A stretch of DNA of 47,082 nt from assembly GCA_937884975.1 (NCBI GenBank), contig CAKZZS010000014.1:1-47082 (forward strand), in the 5' to 3' direction. The notes under the pieces are model-generated. The model ran no database searches. It was given only the letters and a program-made list of their open reading frames with translations, and had not been told where the DNA came from. Below are positions 32,855 through 41,858 of the stretch, piece after piece (within the stretch, counting starts at the first letter, position 1; each line of letters starts with the position of its first letter). Source of the DNA: an uncultured Clostridia bacterium. GTDB lineage: Bacteria; Bacillota; Clostridia; Oscillospirales; Acutalibacteraceae. The translations under genes and the position numbers were made by a program.

Positions 32855-33697
32855 TTACCCGTCCGCTTCTTCTTTCTTATCCTTGCTTTTCTTACTCTTT
32901 TTTTCTTTCTTTTCTTCCTTATAGCCGTAGCCGTAAATATGGAGCTTTTCAATTTCTTCTTTTGCTGCTTCGTCAATTGTAGGCTGCTCCTTTTTCTGTT
33001 TTGAAAGACCTAAACCGACAACGATATTAAGCACCATATTTAAAAGGAAAAGCGCTATGCCTACGAAGAACGCAAACTGCACCGAACCGCTGACAGCCGA
33101 AAAGCCGCCTGCAGCCGAAAGCGCAAAGAATTTACTCATATAAAAATAGCTTAAACCGAAGCAGCCTGCGGCGAGCGCGTTAAGAATTACATTAAGTCTC
33201 CAATGCAGGTTAAACGCCGCTATGAGAAGCACAAAGAAATTGAGCACGCCGAACACAACTGCAAGGAACATTCCAAGGAATGAGAAAAGCATAGCCGAAG
33301 CGCTTTGACCCATAATCTGACCCTTTGTCAGGGCGATAAGATGACTTAACAGTCCCGTGTCGCCGAAGAATTTGAGCACTATATTCAGAAAGCTCAGTGT
33401 TCCGTCCTTTGCAACAAAGGGAAAAGCGTAGCTGTATTTTGCCATGGGAAGAACCAATGCAATTAACGGTAAGAAGGTACAAATAAGTCTTACTATTCGA
33501 AGCGGACTTCCGACAGTTGCGCTTTTAAAGTTAGCGGTCTTATAGTGAAGCCTTGCAAAGGACATTTCAGCCTTATCGGCGTCCTCTTCAAGACGCCTTT
33601 CCCAGTCATAATTGGGAATATTGACGCCGCATTTGGGACATTCCGCCCTAAAATTGAGAATTGTAAGCTCCTTGCCGCACTTTGGACATTTTGCCAT
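32855..33697 (-). CDS. zinc-ribbon polytopic membrane protein
   Basis: 280 aa. Zinc ribbon CPKCGKELTILNFRAECPKCG at the N-terminus, an amphipathic stretch, then about five to six hydrophobic segments (from ICTFLPLIALVLPM to FVGIALFLLNMVLNIVVGLGL). The tail is very Lys/Glu-rich (KKEKKSKKSKDKKEEADG). No transport or enzyme motif is recognised. It lies just upstream of the rplU promoter and 10 bp after the GH51 gene's end region on the same strand is not the case; GH51 is upstream of it (stop at 33707), so the two may be cotranscribed. Confidence 0.65.
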   Translation of the reverse strand: MAKCPKCGKELTILNFRAECPKCGVNIPNYDWERRLEEDADKAEMSFARLHYKTANFKSATVGSPLRIVRLICTFLPLIALVLPMAKYSYAFPFVAKDGTLSFLNIVLKFFGDTGLLSHLIALTKGQIMGQSASAMLFSFLGMFLAVVFGVLNFFVLLIAAFNLHWRLNVILNALAAGCFGLSYFYMSKFFALSAAGGFSAVSGSVQFAFFVGIALFLLNMVLNIVVGLGLSKQKKEQPTIDEAAKEEIEKLHIYGYGYKEEKKEKKSKKSKDKKEEADG

Positions 33698-33706
33698 AAT
33701 ATCACC

Positions 33707-35200
33707 TTATTTTTTGAATCTTATTACATTCCACGAAAGAGGCGCAAGTTTAATTTCAGCCTTATCGCCGTCGATAACGGGTAATTCAACGTTTTTCGGT
33801 TTAACAAGCGAAGAATCAAAGCCGTTTGAAGCCTTAAGGTCAAAGCCCGACATACAAATGCACTCAACCGGCTTTAACTGACCCATATCAACAAGACGAA
33901 GCTCATATAAAACGTCGTCCGTTTCACTTCTGTTTACGGCAAATACCGTAAGCTCGTTTTCGTCGTCACTGAGGACCGATACGCTGTCGATATCAGGCAC
34001 ATCCGAAAACTCCTTTGTGTCGTGCTTCGGGCTGTCGATAACCTGATGAAGAACCGAGCCGCGTCCGTAATTACTGACATGAGCGAAGGGATAATAAATC
34101 GTCTGTTCAAACATTCTTCCGCCGTCCTCGGTCATTATCGGAGCGATGACGTTTACCAGCTGCGCAAGGCACGCAACCTTAACTCTGTCGCAATTGCGAA
34201 GAAGAGTTATGAGAATGAGTCCGACAAGAAGAGCGTCCTCAAAATTATAAATATCCTCAAGCTGATGAGGCGCCTTTGACCAGCGCTCAACATAATCGCC
34301 GTTTGAGTGGTACCATACGTTCCACTCATCAAACGAAAGATTTACGGTATGGCGCGAATGCTTTTTACCCTTAATGTAATCGCAAATGCTGACAACCGTC
34401 TTGATAAACCTCTCCATATCCATATTTTTTGCAAGAAAGGAGGGAGTATCGTCTCTTCTGTTGTCAAAGTACTGATGAAGCGAGACGTAGTCAACCGCGT
34501 CAAAAGCGATATCAAGCGTTTTGGTTTCCCATTCGCCGAAGGTGCGCATACCGTAGTTCGAGCTTCCGCAGATAACGGTTTCAATTGAGCCGTCAACCGC
34601 CTTCATAGCCTTTGCAGCTTCATTTGCAAGCATACCGTAATCATACGCTTCCTTGTGACCCAGCTGCCAGGGACCGTCCATTTCATTACCGAGGCACCAG
34701 AGCTTGATATTATGAGGCTCCTTTACGCCGTGCTTAACTCTCAGGTCACTGTAATACGAACCCGACGGATGGTTGCAGTACTCAACAAGATTTCTTGCAG
34801 CGTCAACTCCCCTTGTGCCGAGGTTTACAGCCATCATACACTCAGTATTTGCCTTTTTGCACCATTTTAAGAATTCATTTGTGCCAAAGGAGTTGTCCTC
34901 CGTAACGCCCCAGGCAAGCTCAAGCCTTTTCGGGCGAAGCTCTTTCGGTCCGACGCCGTCCTCCCAGTTATAACCCGAAACGAAATTTCCGCCCGGATAA
35001 CGTACAATGGGAACATTGAGCGTTTTTACGGAATCAATAACGTCTTTTCGAAAGCCGTCCTCGTCCGCCAACGGATGCTCGGGGTCATAAATACCGCCGT
35101 AAACCGCCCTGCCGAGGTGTTCGATAAACGAACCGTAAATTCTCTTATCTATCTGACCGACCTTAAATTCCTTTACGAGTGTGCTCTTAGCCTTTTTCAT
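33707..35200 (-). CDS. abfA: alpha-L-arabinofuranosidase (GH51)
   Basis: 497 aa, standard intracellular GH51 length. YGSFIEHLGRAVYGGIYDP at the start, VRYPGGNFVSGYNWEDGVGP, acid/base Glu173 in CLGNEMDGPWQ, nucleophile Glu292 in LSFDEWNVWY, and a C-terminal beta-sandwich ending LAPLSWNVIRF. It removes terminal arabinose from arabino-oligosaccharides brought into the cell. No signal peptide. No arabinose catabolic or transport gene is beside it; it lies 16 bp after an LCP gene with which it may share a transcript. Confidence 0.95.
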   Translation of the reverse strand: MKKAKSTLVKEFKVGQIDKRIYGSFIEHLGRAVYGGIYDPEHPLADEDGFRKDVIDSVKTLNVPIVRYPGGNFVSGYNWEDGVGPKELRPKRLELAWGVTEDNSFGTNEFLKWCKKANTECMMAVNLGTRGVDAARNLVEYCNHPSGSYYSDLRVKHGVKEPHNIKLWCLGNEMDGPWQLGHKEAYDYGMLANEAAKAMKAVDGSIETVICGSSNYGMRTFGEWETKTLDIAFDAVDYVSLHQYFDNRRDDTPSFLAKNMDMERFIKTVVSICDYIKGKKHSRHTVNLSFDEWNVWYHSNGDYVERWSKAPHQLEDIYNFEDALLVGLILITLLRNCDRVKVACLAQLVNVIAPIMTEDGGRMFEQTIYYPFAHVSNYGRGSVLHQVIDSPKHDTKEFSDVPDIDSVSVLSDDENELTVFAVNRSETDDVLYELRLVDMGQLKPVECICMSGFDLKASNGFDSSLVKPKNVELPVIDGDKAEIKLAPLSWNVIRFKK

Positions 35201-35216
35201 AATACTCTCCCGAAAA

Positions 35217-36527
35217 TCAGTTTTCCTCTTCCTCTACAGGCTCCGTATAAACGCCGCCGTAAATGAAATCGTTAAGCTTTTCCCTGTTTTCATCAAGGTC
35301 AAATACAAGCGAATCGCCTGCGTGGGTGCTTTCGCTGTGCCAGGTGCCGTCGGCAGGAATCTGCATACCGACTATTTCGTATTTCATAAACGAAAGCGCC
35401 TGCTTGGTATAAGAGTTAATCTGCTGCTTGGTGATATCGGTCGTAACAAGGCTTGCGCCGAATTTTGCGATATCGAGCAGTTCAGTAATATTCTTTCCCT
35501 TTGCCGACTGAAGCGCAGCGTTAAGGGTTTTACGCTGTCTCTGGGTACGGTTGAAATCCGAATCAAGATATCTTATTCTGCAGTACCAGAGAGCCTGTGC
35601 GCCGGTAAAGTGGTTCATTCCGCCCTCAATTCTTTCGGGGAAGGCGTCGCGCTCTTGCTGAGTCATATGGTCCTGACTGTTGATATATCTTGCCTCATTG
35701 TCCGTAATTTCAACGTCAACTCCGCCGAGCTTGTCAATAACATCCTTGAACGCCTCAAAGTCAATTGCAACATAATAGTCAATATCAACCTTGAAATTGT
35801 ATTCAAGCGTATCTATAAGAAGCTGCGAGCCGCCCCAGCTGAACGCCGCATTGAGCTTATTGTAGCCGTTTTCGGGGATTTCAATATACGAGTCCCTTAA
35901 AAACGAGGTAAGCTTAAGCTGCTTGCTTTTAGTGTCAATTGAAAGAAGAATCGTAGTATCCGAGCGCGTACCCGTTGTGTCGCCTACTCGCGTATCCGAG
36001 CCTATAAGAAGAATATTTGTAATTCCGTCTCCTCTTGTAAGCTCATTCTCGTCTATGTACTTATTCTTTTCAGTCTTTTTGTAGTTAAGCTGACCGATGA
36101 TATCGTTCCATTTAAACAGCGCAAAGCCGCCGACCAGAACTATAACGGCAAGCACGGCTGCAAGAATGCCGATAATTACCTTTTTCCTGTTCGTTTTTTT
36201 GCCGCCTGAGGCGCTGGAGCTGGAGATATCCTCATACTGCATATTGTCTTTTCTCATATTCTCACCCTGCGTCGGCGCGCTTCTCGTAACCCTCGGCTGA
36301 CTGCCCGAATCGGTAAAATAGCTCATATCAAAATCAAGGTTTGAACCGGTCTGCAGATTACTTTGCGCCGGAGTCGACTCTTTTTTCAAGGTCGGCTCGC
36401 TGAACAAATCGTTTATTTCCTTTTGCGAATTGCTGAAAATATCTTCAAAATCATCCGACCAATCGGAATGACTGCTTATATCCTCAAAATCATCGTTCTT
36501 TGGACTGTTGGAAAACAAATCGTCCAT
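35217..36527 (-). CDS. LytR-CpsA-Psr (LCP) family cell-wall ligase
   Basis: 436 aa from the ATG at 36527 (GGAGG 5 nt upstream). A long disordered acidic/Ser-rich cytoplasmic N-terminus (1-110) leads to one membrane helix (IGILAAVLAVIVLVGGFALF), then the LCP domain: ILLIGSDTRVGDTTGTRSDTTILL, LTSFLRDSYIEIP (Arg residues contacting pyrophosphate), KLNAAFSWGG and RYLDSDFNRTQRQR. LCP enzymes transfer polyisoprenoid-linked glycopolymers to peptidoglycan. The N-terminal extension of ~110 residues is longer than usual and has repeated acidic DDFEDI/SNS blocks, perhaps a regulatory or septal interaction region. Confidence 0.9.
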   Translation of the reverse strand: MDDLFSNSPKNDDFEDISSHSDWSDDFEDIFSNSQKEINDLFSEPTLKKESTPAQSNLQTGSNLDFDMSYFTDSGSQPRVTRSAPTQGENMRKDNMQYEDISSSSASGGKKTNRKKVIIGILAAVLAVIVLVGGFALFKWNDIIGQLNYKKTEKNKYIDENELTRGDGITNILLIGSDTRVGDTTGTRSDTTILLSIDTKSKQLKLTSFLRDSYIEIPENGYNKLNAAFSWGGSQLLIDTLEYNFKVDIDYYVAIDFEAFKDVIDKLGGVDVEITDNEARYINSQDHMTQQERDAFPERIEGGMNHFTGAQALWYCRIRYLDSDFNRTQRQRKTLNAALQSAKGKNITELLDIAKFGASLVTTDITKQQINSYTKQALSFMKYEIVGMQIPADGTWHSESTHAGDSLVFDLDENREKLNDFIYGGVYTEPVEEEEN

Positions 36528-36664
36528 AAGCACCTCCAAAAACCACAATCCGAAAACAAAGTCTGTCGGAGAGTATATTCTTTGTTATTTTACAGCAAAA
36601 CGCAAATTTATACAATGCTTTTTATAAAAAAAGATGTTTTTTTAATTAAAAAAGCACATTACTC

Positions 36665-36693
36665 TTGCAACTAAACGCGGTTTTATATATAAT
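36665..36693 (+). promoter_or_regulatory. promoter of Nudix gene
   Basis: TTGCAA (36665-36670), 17 nt, TATAAT (36688-36693); about 80 nt of leader follow. Confidence 0.7.
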
Positions 36694-36709
36694 AATGGGT
36701 AACGTATCG

Positions 36710-36762
36710 GCCGTCTGTCAGACAATTGTATTTTAAGTTGTCCGCAAGTTTCTTTAGACGGC
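36710..36762 (+). promoter_or_regulatory. structured 5' leader of Nudix gene
   Basis: Closing stem GCCGTCT (36710-36716) / AGACGGC (36756-36762) encloses a second stem GACAA / TTGTC; the RBS AAAGGGA begins 7 nt later. A competing small hairpin GTCT-GTC-AGAC uses the same 5' strand, so two folds are possible. No named riboswitch is recognised. Confidence 0.45.
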
Positions 36763-36780
36763 AAAGTGAAAGGGACTACC

Positions 36781-37527
36781 ATGCTCGGAAAAAGTATAAG
36801 GGTCAGGGTCACGAACCCCATTGGCTCAATTGACGAGGTGTCCGGAGCCGAATTTAAGCTTAATTTCGGCTCCGTTGAAACGCCTGTCGAACCGCATTAC
36901 CACATCAAAGGCGCGTACATAATCGGCATTTCTCACCCGGTAAGAAATTTTGACGGAAGAGTTATTGCCGTTGTGCGCAGGAAAAATAAAAAGGGCGTTG
37001 TGCTCGTTGTTTCCCCGAAAAGTCAGCGTTATATCATAAATGACGTGAAGGACGGCATTGACTCTACGGAAAGTGTTTACGGCTATTCGGTTGAGTGCCT
37101 TTACGAAAGAAGCTGCGGCGCAATAGTTTTTCGCGATATTATGGGCGAAAGACGGTTTTTGCTTATTAAAAACAAGCGCAGCACCAACTGGGGCTTCCCG
37201 AAGGGTCATATGGAAAAGGGCGAGGACGAAAAAACCACTGCTCGCCGCGAAGTGCTTGAGGAGACGGGCATTCATATTGACATTCTCGACGGCTTTCGGT
37301 ATAAGAGCGAATATACCATTCAGGGAAGAATTGAAAAAAGCGTTGCATTATTCCTTGCGACAACAAAGGACATAAAAACCATTATCCAGCCCGAGGAAAT
37401 TGAGGATTACATCTGGCTTGATTTTGATAAGGCGATAAAACGCTTAAGATACGCCAACGACAAGGACATTCTTTACCGCGCGAAGCGGTTCATAGAGAAC
37501 AACTATGCGGAGGAATTAAATGGCTGA
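36781..37527 (+). CDS. Nudix hydrolase with N-terminal pyrophosphatase-like domain
   Basis: 248 aa from ATG 36781 (AAAGGGA 5 nt upstream; the longer frame starts at a GTG that overlaps the RBS). Residues 1-100 carry HYHIKGAYIIGISHPVRNFDGRVIAVVRRKN, which resembles the core strand region of clostridial inorganic-pyrophosphatase-like proteins (AYVLGVD-P---F-G---AVIHR). Residues 105-235 are Nudix with a complete box GHMEKGEDEKTTARREVLEETGI, which fits GX5EX7REUXEEXGU, so it should cleave a nucleoside diphosphate-X or capped/polyphosphate substrate. The next gene overlaps by 8 bp. Confidence 0.85.
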   Translation: MLGKSIRVRVTNPIGSIDEVSGAEFKLNFGSVETPVEPHYHIKGAYIIGISHPVRNFDGRVIAVVRRKNKKGVVLVVSPKSQRYIINDVKDGIDSTESVYGYSVECLYERSCGAIVFRDIMGERRFLLIKNKRSTNWGFPKGHMEKGEDEKTTARREVLEETGIHIDILDGFRYKSEYTIQGRIEKSVALFLATTKDIKTIIQPEEIEDYIWLDFDKAIKRLRYANDKDILYRAKRFIENNYAEELNG

Positions 37528-38014
37528 ACAGATAGTCAATTTTTTTGTTGAGCTTTTTAAAAACAAAATACCCGAGGAATTGACCATTTTTATTATTTCG
37601 CTTTTCCCCATTCTTGAAATAAGAGGCGGAATGATAGCCGCAAGGATTCTTGAGGTCGATTTTCTGAAGGCCTTTTTAATCTGCTATGCCGGAAATATGC
37701 TCCCTATCCCCTTTATCCTGCTTTTTATTCGCAGTATTTTTCAGTTTCTTCGGCGTTTTAAGTTTATGCACAAAATACTTGACCGCCTTGAAGCAAAGGG
37801 CGAAAAGAACAAGGACAAGGTGCTTAAATATAAGGCGTGGGGGCTTCTCGCCTTTGTTGCCGTTCCGCTTCCCGGCACGGGCGGCTGGACTGGCGCGCTC
37901 ATAGCGGCGCTGCTTGATTTGAGAATGAAAAAAGCCCTGCCGATAATCGCGCTCGGCGTTTTTGTAGCAGGTCTTATAATGTCGCTTATTACATACGGCA
38001 TATTCCATTTTTAA
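37520..38014 (+). CDS. small multidrug-export-type membrane protein (COG2426)
   Basis: 164 aa with about four hydrophobic segments. ISLFPILEIRGGMIAARI near the start and AVPLPGTGGWTGALIAALL in the middle are the signature of the Sm_multidrug_ex/COG2426 family. The name is historical; transport has little direct support. Translationally coupled to the Nudix gene. Confidence 0.8.
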   Translation: MAEQIVNFFVELFKNKIPEELTIFIISLFPILEIRGGMIAARILEVDFLKAFLICYAGNMLPIPFILLFIRSIFQFLRRFKFMHKILDRLEAKGEKNKDKVLKYKAWGLLAFVAVPLPGTGGWTGALIAALLDLRMKKALPIIALGVFVAGLIMSLITYGIFHF

Positions 38015-38030
38015 AACATTATTAAAAGAT

Positions 38031-38060
38031 AAAGGACAGGTCAGTGATGACCCGTCCTTT
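38031..38060. terminator. terminator between COG2426 gene and histidine kinase
   Basis: Stem AAAGGACaGGTCA / TGACCcGTCCTTT with loop GTGA, followed by ACTTTTT on the plus strand. Confidence 0.8.
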
Positions 38061-38078
38061 ACTTTTTGGGGGATTTTA

Positions 38079-40517
38079 TTATGTAGCCTTTTTGGGAAGA
38101 CAAACCCTCGCTTTAAACAAATCGCCGTCAATAGTCAGTTCAAGCTCACCGTTCTGCAGCGTGCAAAGCTCCTTCGCAATAGACAGCCCCAGACCGTTGC
38201 CCTCCTGATTTCTTGATTTATCGCCTCTTACAAACCTTTCGGTCAGTTCGTCGGGCGTAATGTCAAGCGGTTGAGCGGAGATATTTTTAATTTCAAAAAC
38301 GCCCCTGCCGTTTTCCTCATATACGCTCACATAAACCCTTGAGCCCTTTGCGGAATACTTTTTTGCATTTGAAAGCAGGTTTTCAATGATCCTGTTGGTC
38401 TTAACCCCGTCCGCAAAAACATACGTCTGCTTTTCACCGGCTTTTACAACCATTTCAAGTCCGTTCTTTTCAAAATCGGACTGCGCTTCAACCGTAGCCT
38501 GCAGGCAAAGCTCGGAAAGATTTATGTTAGTCGGATTAACCGTAACGTTTCCCGACGTGACCTTTGACGCTTCAATAAGGTCGTCAATGAGCTTTTTAAG
38601 CTTATTGCCCTTTTCGTCAAGCACCTTTATATATTCCTTTGCGTTTTCGTCGTCAATATCGCATTTTGAAAGCAGGTCAACATAGACAATAATTGACGTA
38701 AGCGGAGTTTTCAGATCGTGCGAGACGTTTGTGATAAGCTCCGTGCGAAGCCTTTCGTCCTTTACCGCCTTGTTTATAGCCGCCTGAAGCTGGGAATTTG
38801 AGTATTTCATATTCAACGCAAGCACCCGAAGCGAATTGTCAAGCTTCTCAAGCGGCGTGATAATATCCTCGTGCCTTGAGCTTGCGTCAATTATCTCGTC
38901 AAGATTTTTAATGTATTTGCAAACTCTGTAAAGGGTATAGCTGTCAATTATAATTAACGGGAAAAAGAACATCAGGAACAGTACTATGCTTTCCTCATAA
39001 AGCAGAGAAACAGCCATAACGCTCAAGAATACAACATTCATTACAGCCAATAATATGGCAAGAGCAATTACATTTCTCTTATACTTTTTCGGTCTGTATG
39101 CAACAACGCCGAAAAGCTTTTTAACCGCATTTTTGATTTTTCCTGCAACGAAGCCGATACAGTGAGCGAATGCCAAAATAACCTTCCATACGCCAACGCA
39201 TAACCAATAGGTCAGAAAATGCGTGCGCGCCTTTTTATCCGAGCGGAAATATCTTGCATTCGAAGCGCAGAGCACAAACAATGCTATCCAACTTATAACA
39301 GCGACAACCGCTATTCCGTACGACACCGAAATAACCGCTCTGGCTCTTGCGGAGTCAAAAAACTCCACGAACAAATAAATCAAGCCTGCAATAATTGCCG
39401 CAACCGCAGTCAAGCCAAGCTCAAACGGCACAAAATCATATACACGCCGTTTTGCAGGCTCATCTTCGTTCTTCTTACCTGTTATTTCAAAATACATAAG
39501 CGCAAATGAAATGCTTACGATTAAAAGGACAGCCGCAATAATCAGGCTTCTTGCGATATTGTTATCGGCTGACTTATGGCGATTATACATATCGTAGAGC
39601 TGGGAATAGGTCATACTGTTCCCCTCGACTCCCCTGTTAATAAGCGTTTCAAGGCTGACGGGAGTGAGTTTGCCGGTATCAAGATATACATAAAGAGTCA
39701 AATCGTTTATATCGGGCAGTTTCTTTAAATTTTCATAAATAAATCCTGCTATTTCGCTGTTTATCCCTTTAGTTTCAAGTTTACCGCTCTTGACTATAAA
39801 ATATGTATCTGCCGAACGGGCATCACTTTCCTTAAAATTCTTAACGCTGCTGCTCTCATTTCCTTTAAACTCGGCATAATAACCGATTTCTTCGGAAATA
39901 CCGTAGTGAACCGGATTCACTATAGACTCATAATAACTGTCCGCCCACATTATAATATGGCCGTCATACTTTACGGACAACTGTTCGGCAGTGTCTCCTG
40001 CACTGATATAAAAATCGCCGACATACTCGTCATTGATTTTTATTTCCAATTCCCCGACAAAATCACTTGCGTCATAATAACGGGTGGTTTCGTATTCATC
40101 ATACCCGTCAAATTCTTCCGCATCCTCATTGTCATCGACGTATTCTTCTTTTTCGGCAGCTTCCTTTTCTCTCCGGAGCTCTTCGGAAATCTTTAACGCC
40201 TCCGCGATATACTCTTTTTTCTTATCAGCCAATTGCTGACGGAGGCTGTTTATATCATAGTCAGATGCCACACTCTGCCTGACAGCGAAAACATCCGTAT
40301 CAAGCGCCCAAAAGAAGTTGTAGTTTGAGGTCCAGTCGGACATTGCTTCGGTTTTTGACGTTGAATTTCCGGAAACATAAGCATCCTGCGCATAGAAATA
40401 GGATATTGCCGTATCCGTACCTATTTTCAGCACGGCAAAAAAGCTCAAAAAGCTTATTGCTACGCAAAGAATTTTAAAAACTATTGAATACTTAAACCTT
40501 TTCACATTTGTATCCAA
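38079..40517 (-). CDS. membrane sensor histidine kinase
   Basis: 812 aa. One N-terminal membrane helix, a ~290-residue extracytoplasmic domain with acidic stretches, then about six more helices (residues ~330-550), which is an unusually large membrane part. HisKA motif VSHDLKTPLTSI with phospho-acceptor His600, N-box ENLLSNAKKYS, and G2 box GNGLGLSIAKEL. The D-box region reads FEIKNISAQPLD instead of DNGxG, as in some clostridial kinases. The start is a TTG overlapping the response-regulator gene by 26 bp, with AGGTGG upstream. The external signal is unknown; no target operon is adjacent. Confidence 0.88.
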   Translation of the reverse strand: MDTNVKRFKYSIVFKILCVAISFLSFFAVLKIGTDTAISYFYAQDAYVSGNSTSKTEAMSDWTSNYNFFWALDTDVFAVRQSVASDYDINSLRQQLADKKKEYIAEALKISEELRREKEAAEKEEYVDDNEDAEEFDGYDEYETTRYYDASDFVGELEIKINDEYVGDFYISAGDTAEQLSVKYDGHIIMWADSYYESIVNPVHYGISEEIGYYAEFKGNESSSVKNFKESDARSADTYFIVKSGKLETKGINSEIAGFIYENLKKLPDINDLTLYVYLDTGKLTPVSLETLINRGVEGNSMTYSQLYDMYNRHKSADNNIARSLIIAAVLLIVSISFALMYFEITGKKNEDEPAKRRVYDFVPFELGLTAVAAIIAGLIYLFVEFFDSARARAVISVSYGIAVVAVISWIALFVLCASNARYFRSDKKARTHFLTYWLCVGVWKVILAFAHCIGFVAGKIKNAVKKLFGVVAYRPKKYKRNVIALAILLAVMNVVFLSVMAVSLLYEESIVLFLMFFFPLIIIDSYTLYRVCKYIKNLDEIIDASSRHEDIITPLEKLDNSLRVLALNMKYSNSQLQAAINKAVKDERLRTELITNVSHDLKTPLTSIIVYVDLLSKCDIDDENAKEYIKVLDEKGNKLKKLIDDLIEASKVTSGNVTVNPTNINLSELCLQATVEAQSDFEKNGLEMVVKAGEKQTYVFADGVKTNRIIENLLSNAKKYSAKGSRVYVSVYEENGRGVFEIKNISAQPLDITPDELTERFVRGDKSRNQEGNGLGLSIAKELCTLQNGELELTIDGDLFKARVCLPKKAT

Positions 40518-41181
40518 GGCCGTACACCACCTTTAAGTATTTCGGATTTTTGGGGTTGATTTCAATTTTATCACGGATATTTTTGATATGTACGGTTACT
40601 GTCTTTTCGCTTGAATATGACGGCTCCTTCCACACCGCCTCATAAATCTGAGACGAGGATAAAACCCTTCCCATATTTTCCATCAGGTACTCAAGGATTT
40701 TGAATTCCATTGCCGTAAGCTTAACCTCACTGCCGTCAACGGTTACGGTTTTTGTGTCCGTATCGAGCACCACGCCGCCCGTCACAAGCTGGCTTTTTTT
40801 AAATTCCAGCGAGCCGAAGCTTACATATCGGCGAATCTGCGACTTGACTCTTGCGACCAGCTCAAGCGGATTAAACGGCTTTGTCACATAGTCGTCGGCG
40901 CCGAAGCCGAGTCCTGCAATTTTATCCGTATCCTCGCTTTTTGCGGAAAGCAGAATAATCGGGAAATTGTATTTCTCCCTGATTTTCAGCGTCGTTTTAA
41001 GCCCGTCAAGCTTCGGCATCATAATGTCAAGCACAACGCAGTGAACCTCATTGTTGCGTATTATTTCAAGCGCCTGTTCGCCGTCCGAAGCGGCAAGCAC
41101 CTTATAACCCTCATTCTCAAGGTAAATACGCAATGAGTCGAGTATGGCTTTATCGTCGTCACAAACAAGTACACTGTACAT
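40492..41181 (-). CDS. OmpR/PhoB-family response regulator
   Basis: 229 aa. Receiver domain SVLVCDDDKAI with the phosphorylated Asp in VVLDIMMPKLDG, LLSAK and TKPFNPLEL, followed by a winged-helix DNA-binding domain (LTAMEFKILEYLMENMGRVLSSSQIYEAVW...TVTVHIKNIRDKI). Partner of the overlapping kinase. ATG 41181 is chosen (GGAG 8 nt upstream); ATG two codons earlier has poor spacing. Confidence 0.93.
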   Translation of the reverse strand: MYSVLVCDDDKAILDSLRIYLENEGYKVLAASDGEQALEIIRNNEVHCVVLDIMMPKLDGLKTTLKIREKYNFPIILLSAKSEDTDKIAGLGFGADDYVTKPFNPLELVARVKSQIRRYVSFGSLEFKKSQLVTGGVVLDTDTKTVTVDGSEVKLTAMEFKILEYLMENMGRVLSSSQIYEAVWKEPSYSSEKTVTVHIKNIRDKIEINPKNPKYLKVVYGLGYKCEKV

Positions 41182-41208
41182 TTTCATTTCTCCGTTTCCC
41201 TTAAATCC

Positions 41209-41237
41209 GTTATACAAAAAATACCATTCCTTTTCAA
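41209..41237 (-). promoter_or_regulatory. promoter of two-component operon
   Basis: Minus strand TTGAAA (41232-41237), 17 nt, TATAAC (41209-41214), some 25 nt before the start codon. Confidence 0.65.
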
Positions 41238-41338
41238 AACTCAGATAAAGGAAAAGTAAAAAAACGGTAAAGATTTTTTAACAGTAACATCGTATATTCT
41301 ATCACTTAAACGATAAATAATAAAGACCTATTTAAAAG

Positions 41339-41368
41339 AACAAGGACAGGCTTCAACCTGTCCTTGTT
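41339..41368 (-). terminator. terminator at the end of the toxin-immunity locus
   Basis: 12-bp perfect stem AACAAGGACAGG / CCTGTCCTTGTT with loop CTTCAA, 4 bp after the last immunity-like gene. Confidence 0.85.
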
Positions 41369-41372
41369 TACA

Positions 41373-41858
41373 CTATTCTCTGTACCCTACAAAAATGTCG
41401 TCAATAATATCCCGAAGCAGCTTTCCGTAAAAGAGCTGAGCGTTTTCCATTTCGGTTAAGCTCTCATACTCAACCGTTTTTTCATTGTTCTCAACATTTA
41501 TTTTACCGCTTATATTTTTTATAAAGTACTGCTCATTTTTAAGTGAAATAATAACGGTTTTATGTTTGTTCAACGCTTCTTCAATATCTTTAACGGTATT
41601 GCTTTCAAGGGGTAATTTTCGATATTTTGCATATTCTTCAAAACATATAGTGCAGAACCAGGTTCCGTCAGCACATGAATAGTAACCCTGCTTTTCACTA
41701 TTAGGGTAATCAAACTGACTTATTTTTTTAAAATCTATACAACAGTGATTATGGTCTCCGATAGTAAAAGCTGTTTTTTTAAATATGGAATTATTAAACC
41801 AACCGTCATTATAGTATTTTTCTGCAGTATCTTTAATTATATCGTTATTTCTTGACAC
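41373..41858 (-). CDS. putative immunity protein (Cys/His-rich)
   Basis: 161 aa. The N-terminal half has GDHNHCCIDFKKI and GYYSCADGTWFCTICFEEY, a possible zinc-binding set (His, CC, C, CxxC) that resembles small Clostridia immunity-type proteins. The rest is alpha/beta and acidic. The GTG start (GGGAGG 9 nt upstream) lies inside the end of the orphan toxin tip in another frame, the overlap expected of a toxin-immunity pair. Last gene of the locus. I recognise no named family; the immunity role rests on position and style. Confidence 0.55.
   Translation of the reverse strand: MSRNNDIIKDTAEKYYNDGWFNNSIFKKTAFTIGDHNHCCIDFKKISQFDYPNSEKQGYYSCADGTWFCTICFEEYAKYRKLPLESNTVKDIEEALNKHKTVIISLKNEQYFIKNISGKINVENNEKTVEYESLTEMENAQLFYGKLLRDIIDDIFVGYRE

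Noticed and set aside
35181..35900. 239-codon plus-strand open frame
   Set aside because: Lies wholly antisense to the LCP gene, with no RBS and no recognisable domain; the LCP frame has clear motifs.
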